Assembly: GCA_932521025.1 (NCBI GenBank) | Contig: OW051470.1 | Location: 9,348,501 to 9,412,500, forward strand | Origin: Oscheius onirici | Taxonomy: Eukaryota; Nematoda; Chromadorea; Rhabditida; Rhabditidae | Direction of reading: 5' to 3' | Length of the DNA stretch: 64,000 nt | Shown here: positions 38,047-49,000 of the stretch, piece by piece | How the letters are laid out: the number at the start of each line of letters is the position of its first letter | Numbering within the stretch: position 1 is the first letter of the stretch | The notes under the pieces: model-generated | What the model was told of the DNA's origin: nothing | What the model saw: the letters and a program-made list of their open reading frames with translations, nothing else | Databases searched by the model: none | Program-made: the position numbers and the translations under genes

Positions 38047-39648
38047 ATGTCTCAACCGCCCTACAACCCCAACCAGCCTAACCAGCAGCAACCGAATCAA
38101 ATGTACAATCCGGCTATGATGAATAGAATGCAGCAACCAGGAATGGGTGGAATGCAACAGGTAAAGCGTAATTTTGGTTTTCAATAACAAGAAAATAGGG
38201 TTACGGACAAAATATGCAATATCCGCAGATGATGGGACAGCCGGGACCACAAATGACTGGAATGGGAACACCTGGGCAACAGGGACAGCCTAGAAGTCCG
38301 ATGGTACACAGTTTACAGACTCAGGTGCAGTTTTTTTAATTTTCTTCATTTTTTTCTACAGAAACTGATTATACAGCTACGCGTCGACTCGTTACTTTTC
38401 ACCTTAGTGCTAAAGAAAGATTTTTCAGAGTCAAAGCACCGGTCAGCCTTCTCCCCTGGCTGGCGGTCCTCACTCCCATCTCGGTCCAGGATCCATTGGT
38501 CCACATGGTGGCCCACTCTCTACCGGTCCACATTCAGTTCATGGAGCTCCTCACTCGACCGGGCCTTCTTCAGTTCTCGGTGGTCCTCAATCAGTTCCAG
38601 GAGGTCACTCCAATCTAATGACCGGCCCTCACTCTGTACCGGGAGGCGTTGGACCCCTCTCCGTGTCTTCCAGTCATCCCGGAGGACCACAGTCGCTCGG
38701 ATCATCATTCTTCGGAAATCCTGCCTCGGTACAGGGTGGACCGCAGTCTATTGGAGGACCTAACTCTGTCCTTGGTCCCAATTCAGTCCTGGGACCTCAT
38801 TCAAATATGGCGCCTACTGGACCGATGTCAGTTCATGGAGGCCCACCATCTACCGGAGAGTTTTTGGGTATGTTTATTTTTAAAATTGTAGTCACAAACA
38901 ATTTCAGGAAATCCCCCATCAGTACAAATTCAACAACCTATGTCCATTACCCGGGCCCTAGATGATCCCCGTTCTGTTGGTCCACACTCGGTCAACCAGC
39001 CCTCAACACCAATGAATCCAGCTTCGGCTCAGATGCCAGCTTCTCACACTCCGGCCACTCCGTCTCAATTCACGAGACCAGAAGTCTATCCAGATCCTAC
39101 CGTCCTCACAGCTCTGGATCCAGTAGTCTACGCCCGAGATCTGATCCTGAGAGACTTGCGCCACTTCATTACCGTAATCCTGGTGTAGTAACTCAAACAA
39201 GAGATATTTCAGAAGTTCAGCAAATCCATGGGGGACTTCTTGAAGGAAAAGAGGGGAGAGTATGCCAAGCCACCGGGACAAATGAGAGAGGACATGAGAC
39301 AGGCTTTGGACAATCTGCTGGCAGTTCTGGATGACTGTGAGAATAGTTTGGTAGGTCTAGAGTAAATTGGAATAGGAAAAACGGTTTAGACAGTGGTGGT
39401 AGATGCCCCGAAACAGGCTGCACGTCTGGACAAGGCTACCGCAGAGGCTAAGGACAAAAATGAGACTCCGATACAGTACACAATCACTCAGCAGGCTAAG
39501 GTAGGAAGACACAGAAATTAAATGCCTTTACAACTTTCAGATGGAAGAACTGTTGAAGAAGGCCATGGACAGTATTGCCGCAACCCGGACAACTCTTGCC
39601 ACTCGTCAAGCAGTGAACGAGACCGACTCAATTCAAATGGAAGAATAA
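38047..39648 (+). CDS. mdt-29: MED29-like Mediator subunit (MDT-29)
   Basis: Mediator tail-region subunit linking activators to RNA polymerase II. The start ATG lies directly behind TTTTTAG. The first 300 residues are low-complexity: Asn/Gln/Met-rich, then many Gly-Pro-His-Ser-Val repeats. The folded C-terminal part starts near LDPVVYARDLILRDLRHFIT and continues KSMGDFLKEKRGEYA, RQALDNLLAVLDDCENSL, DAPKQAARLDKATAEAKD and MEELLKKAMDSIAATR, ending SIQMEE. This order of helices (DP-x-LRDL, D-x-CE, AR-LDKA, final helix) fits MED29 of nematodes. The name rests on pattern, not on search. Converges on the ZYG-11-like gene, whose stop is 174 bp away. Its last exon is duplicated at 61628. Confidence 0.65.
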
Positions 39649-39821
39649 TCAATCATTGCAGTATTGCGATCTTTGTCTTACGAGTATAAGTCGTTTAAGC
39701 ATATTTAACACAGAAAATAGAGCCGAGAATATTTATTCAATCCAGCTGGTCCTCATTAGTATCCTGTTCAGCGGGATGAGCCTCAAATATTGTCGACAGT
39801 TTTCTTGCGGAGCTTCGTGGC

Positions 39822-42800
39822 TCATTCTGTTTTTTGTAGCTAAAAAATTAAATGAAATATCCCAGCTAATAGCTCACAAGGTTTTTAAAGTTTGATATAC
39901 CGCACGGGTAAGTTCTACTGTTGGGTCTTCGACGTTAGTATCTGGTTTTGCCGCGAACCTTGACAACAGAAGGAAGAAACCACTTTTGACGAGCATAGGA
40001 CAGTATCTAAATATTTTTGAGTACTTTCACTAACAAAAAACTAGATCTCGACTTACCTATCTGGATCTTTTGCAGTCAAATGCCGCAAAGTCCAAATGGC
40101 AAAAAATTGAGAGGCTGTTGGTGCTTCATCTGCTAGAAGTCTTTGAAAAATAATGGGCGTATTGTACCTTAATGCATATTGATCTAGAAATATTGAAACT
40201 TACATAATGGCTAGATCGCATGTAAGATCCCAAACAAGAACACTCTTGAATTAGTTTATAAAAACGATAAACAAGGTTACCTGAATCAGCACTTCTTCGA
40301 TCATAGTTTTGTCAATGTGTATCTCAGCCCAGTCGTCAAGCAACAGTAGTGAGAGAAGTTGCGAAAGAGGAAACATAATGTGAAAACTATTTTTAGCAGC
40401 CATCCTAAAAATAAAGTTTGGCATAATTGTCAACCTACAGCAGTGTGGTTAGAAGATGGGGGTTCAGAAGACGTTTCCGAAGAAATTCTACTTCAGCTAT
40501 GTTGGACATAACGATTAGGATTTGAATGATAGTGCTGAATAGCAAAAGTTAGTAAAATAGTTGTTTTGTAAAATTCAGCTATAGGAGTGAAGGCACCGCG
40601 ACGAAATGGAACTGTTTTTTATAGAACTGTCACGAAATAGAACTGATAATTGATGTCTTTGTAACTAAATAGAATCGTCAAGTTATAGAACTGTAACAAA
40701 ATAGAACCAAGTTGTAGAATATAAAGAAGAACATGTCAAAGAACTTGTCCAGTTCTATTTCGTAAGTTCTATTCTGTTACAGTTCTAATTAGTCACAGTT
40801 CTATTTCTATTTCGTTACAAGTTCTATTTCGTGACCGTTCTATAAAAAACAGTCCTATTTCGTCGTGGTGTCGCGAGTGAACGAAACTAAGGTTTGACAT
40901 GGGCTATATGATTCGAGAATCGAGGTATTTCACGCGCAACTAAAGGCAAAAAAATGAACATGCCTGTCATCTATACAATTTTCCAAGTGTTCTTCAAAAA
41001 ACGTGTTTCCTGTTATTTCCATTACTCTGTAACAATTAGATGGGAGCTCGTCTGTAACAGAGACCAAAAAACTCATTAATAGCTGCAATAAGTATGGTCT
41101 CTTATTTTCTTCCATTTCAACAAAAAACATACTGACGGCAATCTGAATATCATATTTTACCCTGAAACTAGTTATAAACACTTCAATGCCTCCCAGAATT
41201 CCAAGTAGTTGTCGTTGTTTAACAACTGTGGATAGGTTGTAAAACAAAGAAAGTCCCCACTCCAGCGCGGCAGGATGATCAGCATGCTTGATCAACAAGT
41301 TTTGAGCTATGGCAAAAATGCGCCTAAGGATGTCAGTTCATAGCTTCGATTCTGATGTGCTAACTGTACCTGTACTGAGCCTCAAAGTATTTAAGATCAA
41401 ATCTGGTTAAACACGCACATAGCCAAATGGAATTTAAGATTTGACCATTGTGCTCTATCTCTGTGAGCAAAAGTAATAACAGCTTGCGATATTCCTGTCC
41501 AGTTAAATGACGTATGGCGAAAAAAAGAATATTGTAAAGAGCGTTGGCTGCTTTGGTTTTAATAACTGAACCATCCGGAAATTTCTGAATCACCTCGGTA
41601 GTTAAATTAACTGCCTTCAAGTGTTGCTCCTTAAAAATTGTAAAGCAAATCTTTCGTATTGAAACCTTGGTAGAAGACTCCAATTCAGTTGGCGTCAAGT
41701 TGAGGAACAGGTTCATCAGTTCATCCATGCATTCCTCGTTCGAACGCAGTTCCTTGGTTTGAACTATTTCCTTGCTGTTTTCTTCAATTGGGCCAGCTGA
41801 GTTTTCAATATTGTCGACATCCTCGCTCGTTGAAGCGTTTTCAACGTGTTGATCTCTATAAATTGGATTGTCCCTTTTACATATCAACGAAGTATAGTCA
41901 GCCTACGGCTCAATGATAAAATGTATCTAGCTACATTTTTTGACCCAATGCCACAAAGCGTGCAAAGGAAAACCAGATAAACTTGGGCAACCAAAAATTT
42001 GAGCCCCAAACATATGTTTCCTATAATATTTGTCCGGCTACAGATACAGGCTACAGACACAACAACCCATGTCATGTCAAATGTCATGGTAATATATAAA
42101 AAAATTTCAGACCTACCTTTTTTCCACTAGTGCCTTGGTGCCTTCACGAAGCTTGCTTATTTCTCCCAACAACGATATCCCCACCTCTTCGGTCAACTGA
42201 TCTGACAATGCAACCAGTTGTTTTAGCGTATAGTTCGCCCTTAAATCAGTACAAACGTTTAGTTATCCCAACTTACAGAACGAGATTAAGTTTGTCCGTT
42301 ACACGAATAACCTCGTAGTAATCAGTAATCCAATTACATATAATGATGGTATTAAGAGTGTACATTGCCATTGCAGTTGCCTCGTTTATAATAGACGAGT
42401 CAAACTGGTTTTCCAAGAATTTTAAAATGGCCTATAAGCATACAATGCATAAGTACTGTAAGAACTTTCCTGAAACCCTTCAGATAAAACCAGTGCGCGT
42501 AGTTCAATATCATTTTTTGAATGTTGAAAAACATGGACTTCCAAAATCCTCGCAATCGCAGATCTCTGCACCAACAATCGGTCGTTTTGGAGCAGATTGG
42601 TACAAATTTTTACTAATCGACTGAAAAAAAAATGTTTTTACCAGGCTTTTCTCACTTGTAGTATGCTGAAAACACGTCCGAAGTGCTGAAAAGCGGACCC
42701 CACCAAATCACGAAGTAGAAAACAATGTCGTCATGGTTATAATGATGCTCTAGAGCAGAAAGCAAAGTGTTGACAACTTGACTTTTTGTTTCAACAGAAA

Positions 42801-45800
42801 TCGGCACAGACGCTTGCCCAAAGCACATTATGTTTAGGCAACTCAGGCCAGATCTTTGCAGCTCCACATTGCTATTATGTATTTTCAATGATTGTAAAAC
42901 ACAGTTTACCACGGAATTTCTTTTATCCTGAATATGGATGATTCGAAAATAATTTGAGCTCACGATCTTGCAGTTTTTATTTGTGCAATAGAAGGTTCCA
43001 GTTTTTTCCAAAATATGTACAAGACGACCTTCACGTTCAAGATTAACGTGGAAAGCTGTCAGAATCTGTAAATTTTTGCTTTTGAGACCTAACAAGGTTA
43101 TTGAGCTACAGTCAACTCTCGCTATAACGTACACCCCTGGTGCAGGTGCAGGTGTACGTTATACCGAGGTGCACGTTATAGCAAGGTGTTCTAAGCGAAA
43201 AAACGGAAGCATGTACGTTATAACGAGGTTTTCAATGTAAACAACTGTTTTTAGTCATAAACTTTATTAAAAATCAACATAAACAAAGAAAAGCACTTAA
43301 AGGCAAAAATTCGGAAATCTTAGGTTGAGACATTTTTGAAAACTTGTCCTCACACAACGTAGTTTCAAACTGATCAGGTACAGGGAAATATTTGTCGCCA
43401 ATGCTGTTTTCTTGAAAATATTGTCTAAAGACGTAAAAAGATTGGCGAGCATGTTCTCCTTTGATAGGCAGGCGCTCTTGCTCTTCGTCTTCTATAGCAG
43501 ATCCGTTTGAATCCTCTTCGGCAGAACAGATTCGAACGAATTGACTGTAATGTAATAGAGACCAGCCGGCTTCGCCGGCGGCACTACTCAATTGCTTACA
43601 TTTTGCAAGTTTCATTCTATCCGTTGGTATTCTCATTCCAAACAACGGGCTTCTGTCTAACCCTTCCCCAGACAACCGATCTCTTCTGATCCTTTCCCCA
43701 GTCAGACCAACCGGTCCCTTCTGATTCCCCTACTGATTAGCCTGACTCTATTTCCTGCTCAAAACAATTTAACAAAAACCAGGCGGCTTTTTTAACTTGT
43801 GTTTTCTTCTTTACTTCGAATCTTTTCCAAAGCCAACCGGTCTCATCTGATCCCTTCCCCAATCAACCGCTCTCTTCTGATCCCTTCCCCAGTCAACCGA
43901 TCTCTTCTGATCCCTTCCCCATTAAACCGATCCCTTTTGATCCTGTCACGTCTTCTTCCCTCCCTAATCAACCAATAAATGGTTCCTTACAATCCCCTAC
44001 CGGTTACCCTGACTCCATTTCCTACTCAAAACTATTTAGCAAAAATATTAGGCGAGAAATGGAATCGAACCCGGGTCGTCTGGGTGGAGATGGCGACTCT
44101 TAACAATACACCAAAATTTCGTGCCCACGGACAAACAAACAGACAAACACAGCCACAGAGTCAGCCACAGACACCATTGCGCTTTAATATTAAAGATATT
44201 TGGCGAGGAGAGGAGAAGAAACGAGAGGAGTTTGAATAATTCCCTGATCCAAAAACTTGAACAATGTTGCACAAAAATTGTAAAAAAAGGAAAAAAGATA
44301 CAAAAAAGGAAAGTAAAAAAAAAATCTCGTATTTCTTAGGGCGGGAGCGTCAAATTTTCAAAGGTGTACGTTATAAATCGTTATAAAAAGACAAAAATCG
44401 ACCTTCGTGCAGGTAAAAGTGTACGTTATAGCGAGTGTACATTATAGCGGGTGTACGTTATGGCGAGCGTTGACTGTACTACAGCTACCCTTCAAATTGA
44501 TCGTATCGGTCCGGGATTGTTCCTAGGGATAATCGACCTCGAAAAAAAATATTGAGAGCTTTTGGGACAGTTTGGATTTTGGGATCAAGGGTTACGGTAG
44601 ATTTGAAAATTGGACCAAAAACCTATTTTTGGTCCGGCATCTTTCTTATTTTGAAAAACGTATTTTACTCTTTCGCGCAAAAAGTTATTCGACTTTCCAT
44701 TTTTCGACAAAATGGCGCAGTGCCTGTGCGTTAACCACGCTGGAGCGACCAGAGTTCGAGTCCGCTGAGAGGAATTTTTTTTTGTTTTTTAACAGTGCAT
44801 TTTACTGGGCTAAATATCACCTCTGTAAAATATTAGCTCCGTATGTTTTGAAATAAAAGCTAGGGAACGATTTTGCGTCCCAAATTTTGACCATGTACTC
44901 TCCCTCATGGTGATTTTCGGTCATCTGAAAACTGAATTTTTGAGAAAACTACCGATCCAATCGAGCTGATATTTTACAGGGGTGGTATTTTGCTCAGTAA
45001 AATGCTACGGTTAAAAAACAAAAAAATTTCCTCTCAGCGGACTCGAACTCTGGTCGCTCCAGCGTGGTTAACGCACAGGCACTGCGCCATTTTGTCGAAA
45101 AATGGAAAGTCGAATAACTTTTTGCGCGAAAGAGTAAAATACGTTTTTCAAAAAAAGAAAGATGCGTCTCGATGAGGTAAATTTTTTTGTATCTCCTAAC
45201 CTCAAAAAGGTATTGTGAAAATACGTTTTTGGTCCGATTTAAAGCTACCGTAACCCTTGATCCCAAAATCCAAACTGTGCCAAAAGCTCTCAATATTTTT
45301 TTTTCGAGGTCGATTACCCCTAGAAACAATCCCGGACCGGTACGATCAATTTGAATGGTAGCTGTAGTACTACGGGACACGACTTCTGACGCGCCCTAAT
45401 ATTTGCTATTCACCGAATAATTTACAAGAAGGTTCACGCCCATTTCATATTGCTCCCAAGTCAATAAAACACAAACCTGATCTTCAGTTGCGGTTCCTGC
45501 AACTTGTTCAATTGGTAATGTCGAAGCCAAACCACATTCGCAGTTAACAATTCCGAGAAATCTGAGCTTTCTGATATGAGGGTCCGTGGTATTGGCCCTG
45601 GCATTACTGAAAATGATATAATTTTAACCATATCGCAGAACTAGCAGTGTTTCGAAGAGGAACTGATTTTCTTCGTCAGTTTCGGACGATATCAAGTTCG
45701 TGGAAGAGACTTCGAGTTTTTCTAGCCTTTTGAGAGATTCAAGAATTCTAAAAGTTGTAGATAAAGGTGTCGGATAGATTTCTCTGTCATTTGTGGATTG

Positions 45801-45965
45801 TGAGACATCAAGGTACCTAAAATACCAAAAAAATATTTGTTTGCTCAGCGAATACGTCAGATTTGTAAGTTCACAAATTCTTTCTATTACTGTGTGCAGT
45901 TGCGGAACGTCAACAAGTATCAGTTCGGTTACACATTTAAACTTTAAATAATTCTGAACGTCCCC
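39822..45965 (-). CDS. ZYG-11-like LRR/armadillo region, apparently the C-terminal part of a fusion with the kinase-like gene upstream
   Basis: ZYG-11 proteins are substrate receptors of CUL-2 ubiquitin ligases. The exon at 45965 gives leucine-rich repeats: ELTNLTYLDVSQS, RLEKLEVSSTNLIS and HIRKLRFLGIV, then the family hallmark VAGTATEDQV and EQYEMGVNLLVNYS. ARM-type helices follow: RSGLSCLNIMCFGQ, RLVKICTNLLQNDR, IELRALAILKFLENQ, LMNLFLNLTPTELE, ALEWGLSLFYNLS, MSNIAEVEFLRKRLL and, near the end, SQFFAIWTLRHLTAKDPDRY with CPMLVKSGFFLLL. These match the order of the ZYG11B C-terminus. It ends VELTRALQKTE and TGA at 39822. The usual N-terminal VHL-box is not seen. One intron (43078-45434) is filled by two DNA transposons. 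The reading frame runs in phase from the kinase-like exon 46169-46004, so one protein is likely. A frame check between 45818 and 45610 needs the donor GTTCCT. Confidence 0.75.
40597..40878. mobile_element. Palindromic MITE with iterated GTTCTATTTCGT motifs
   Basis: Inverted ends CACCGCGACGAAAT and ATTTCGTCGTGGTG. The arms repeat AGAACTGTNACGAAATAGAA six or more times in mirrored order. It lies in an intron of the ZYG-11-like region. No clean target duplication. Confidence 0.65.
43665..43950. repeat. Tandem repeat, about 30-bp unit
   Basis: Units of CTGATCCCTTCCCCAGTCAA + CCGATCTCTT are repeated seven or so times with some drift. The same motif occurs once, inverted, next to the SINE-like element at 62060-62100, suggesting it is part of that composite repeat. 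Confidence 0.7.
43980..44210 (-). mobile_element. SINE-like composite element with tRNA-type B-box
   Basis: In reverse complement it reads CTTTAATATTAAAGCGCAAT, GTGTCTGTGGCTGACTCTG, a CTGT-rich part, then GGTGTATTGTTAAGAGTCGC and the B-box GGGTTCGATTCC. The same order is at 61875-62100 on the + strand. The end resembles CTGT-rich Helitron-like ends; the class is uncertain. Confidence 0.55.
44479..45367. mobile_element. Foldback DNA transposon with about 350-bp inverted arms
   Basis: Ends CTACAGCTACC and GGTAGCTGTAG with TA on both sides (44477-44478, 45368-45369). Arms share GGTCCGGGATTGTT, TTGGGACAGTTTGG/CCAAACTGTGCCAA and the CACGCTGGAGCGACCAGAG block. No coding remains. It lies in a ZYG-11-like intron. 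Confidence 0.75.
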
Positions 45966-46003
45966 CTAAAGTATTCGATATATGAATGTAAAAAAATCCT
46001 CAC

Positions 46004-49000
46004 AACTATATTCTGCATTAATTGGAGTCTTATGGGTCTTTTTTCGCTTTCAACTGGAACAATGTCTAGTTTTCTGTCTTTTACGATCTCCTCTCCTTTA
46101 ACAAGTAATGTCAAATCTTCATAAACTTCGTGCATTGTAGGACGAGCAGACAAGTCTGTGGTAGTCATTCTAAGAAGTTCATTTGTAGTTGCGTAACGCA
46201 AACCTTGTAACTAAATATTCCAACGACTTGGATGGCTCAAAGAAACTTTGCTTCGATTGAAAAACAGGTGAAGGACCAGCATGATATTTCGGTATTCTGA
46301 AACCGACATTAGCATTAGAAATTATAAGCAGATGTGAGAGAAGCGCTTTAACACTATATAATGTGCTGTTTTAGTATTTGGAAAAAAAAACTTGTTACCT
46401 TGTAATCATGTTGACAATAGCGAAGCCAAAGCAGAATACATCAAACTCCTTGTTTTCTTCATTGGAAATGGAATCAACCGATTTCCGTAACGCTTCTCTG
46501 CTGTTTTCAGAACGCCCAACAACTGCGATTATAACCTTTTTCCAGTTCAGCATCATACTTCCAATTTAAATATTATTAATAAATTTAAAGTACATTTTTG
46601 TTGCTACAGCTCTGTGAACTATGTTGTTGCTGTGCAGAAACAATAGACCACTTGATGCCTGCTGACTCCAGGACAGAACTTCTTTTTCATGAACTTTTAC
46701 ATTTGGGCTTTGAAGATCTAAAATAAACAATTTTATTCAGGAAAAAAGTATGCTGACATGTCTGCAGTGAACCTCCTTCGCAGTTTTCGACAAGAATTCC
46801 AACATGATCATCATTTTCTACAATGAATCCAAAAAGACGAACCACATGAGGATGCCCTTGTACCTGACAGAAGGATAATTATGTTCATTACTATCGTTTA
46901 TTACTCGTAGTAGACGATCAAGTTCATGCTGAGCGAAATCAAAGTCTTCTCCAAACTTGATTGCGACAGCAGGTTTCGGCATTCTGGGTACTCGCACAAG
47001 AAAAGTTTGCTTGCCTAGTCGTTCCGCCATTTCCAGCGTGCTCATTTTAAAATGTCCAACATTCGGCTTCTAAAGTATGTTATGATTTGTTAAAAAAAAG
47101 GGACCCATTTAGGTCGTTGCGAGACCGGAATGACACCAGAAAACACAGTTCGCCGCGCAATTCAAATGTTGGACAAAATTACTTTCGTTCTGGGTGACAC
47201 GTTTCTGAGAAAACTACGCAGCCATGTTTTTCGTTCTCGGTTTTAATAGAAAGAGCACAGTCGAAACATTGTAGGTGAATTTTGGCACTTGGTATTTGGT
47301 CTTCTAATCCCAGTAAAAACAGAAAATACGTTATATCTCGGCCATTTTTCATGCAATGACTCTGAAAACATATAGCTACCCGGAACACGATACGCCCCAG
47401 GTTTTTCCTGTTTTCAAGCCAAATTTTGAATTACATATTGTCTTCCCGCGCGCTCTAATCTGGGCGGTAATTTGAATTTACCCAAAATTTCCTCCTCCCG
47501 CGCTCGTGTCACGATTTCAAAATCGTGTCGAGACTGATTGCAACGAACAGTCCTTTAAAGTGCCAAACTTGGCGAACTGTGAAAACTTGGCTGAGTATCC
47601 TACGTTTCCATGTCATAAGGGTCTCGCGCGGAAACACATGGGTTACGGTTGAGCTCTCTTTTTTTTTTTTGAACAAACCATAATACCCAGATCAAACGAA
47701 ATACTTACTCCAATGATATCTATTGCATAGACTTGGGCCCAGTCTTTTTCGAATAATTTCCGAATTTCGTCTATTGAGGTGAGTATGCCACAAGTAGAAA
47801 TAATACTGTATACAACCTGCAAAATATCAAAACCACCGGTCCAATTTTCGTCGCCTCGATACATTCATATATCTGTGCATGTTTTTGGAAAATGTTATGA
47901 TCCGAAAAGCATGTAACAGATACAATTTCTCACCTTTCTGAAGCCTTTTTTCGTGAAGAGTTTCCGCAGAATCCGATTTCTATACAGTACGTCACGTAAA
48001 TAGTTTAAAACTACTACATGTTTCTTCTGGTCGGCTGCCTAGGAAATCATGTTTTAGAATCAATTGGTTCAAACTGACAAGAAAAGCTGTGCAAAAACAG
48101 CCGAAAAAGATGTATGAATGACTGGTGGCATATCGTTTGAATTCTTTGGCATCATCTGATTGCTCAATTTCAAAATCGCTTGAAATTGTCGGCGGAGCAA
48201 CTGCGTAGTACTCTTCATAGTCGAAGAACCACGTAAAATACTGTTCTGCTGCTTGTCGTTTTTTCAACAAGCACTAATGAATAGGTATTATTCTCACTGT
48301 AACAAATAACCTCAATTTCTTCCCTGTGTTCTTCACTTAGAAATGTTTTTATTTTCTGAATAGCTACTTTAAGGAGCTGTATTAAGCGGAACTCACTGAG
48401 TAGAATACGTTTAAAGAGGAAAATAGCAGAAGGCTGTTAATAGATGAGCGAAAAAGCTTATAGATTGTCTAAAATATCATTAAAAGTGAAATCTACTTAA
48501 AAGCACCTGAATGTTTTTCTGTGTGTTCAAATGGGCGAATGTTTCAAAAACTAAGGCAACAGTTGGCCAAACAATTCCAGAACCAATGATCGCCTATAAA
48601 ATATCAGCTATGGCACCTACAAGACAGGAACGCTGTATCAGGAGCAGGGATGGGCGGATACCGGATTTCCGGATAACGCCAGTTTGAATTTTACTGCGCA
48701 CCAACTCGTAAAGGCCTGCGTATCGGCAACTACCGTAGTCAAATGTCGATACGCAGGCTGTATGTATTACGAGTTGGTGCGCAGACAAATTCAAACTGGC
48801 GCTATCCGGAAATCCGGTATCCGCCCATCCCTGATTCAGGAATGCCTGTTAGTTGCACTAAAAGCAATTGGATCCGAGCCAGGCAGGGCCCGGTCCACTT
48901 AATCTTGATCTTTGTTGGAACAAAAAGCCTAGTTCGCTACCCAATTGAACTGAGGACGAAAAATTTTAAATGGCGAAAAAATATCAAAGCACCATACTAC

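Larger units (their letters stand above)
43109..44476 (-). mobile_element. pogo/Tigger-type DNA transposon remnant
   Basis: Ends CAGTCAACTCTCGCTATAAC and GCGTTGACTG with flanking TA (43107-43108, 44477-44478), the typical pogo/Tigger end. The minus frame 43675-43274 looks like a Tigger transposase C-terminus: acidic EEDSNGSAIEDEEQE, then a helix and SQPKISEFL, comparable to the family's xxQTTLxxFF tail. The catalytic DDE part is gone. A tandem repeat and a tRNA-like SINE sit inside. Confidence 0.75.

Noticed and set aside
43665-43950. CRISPR-like array
   Set aside because: Contiguous 30-bp tandem units with no spacers, in a eukaryotic genome.
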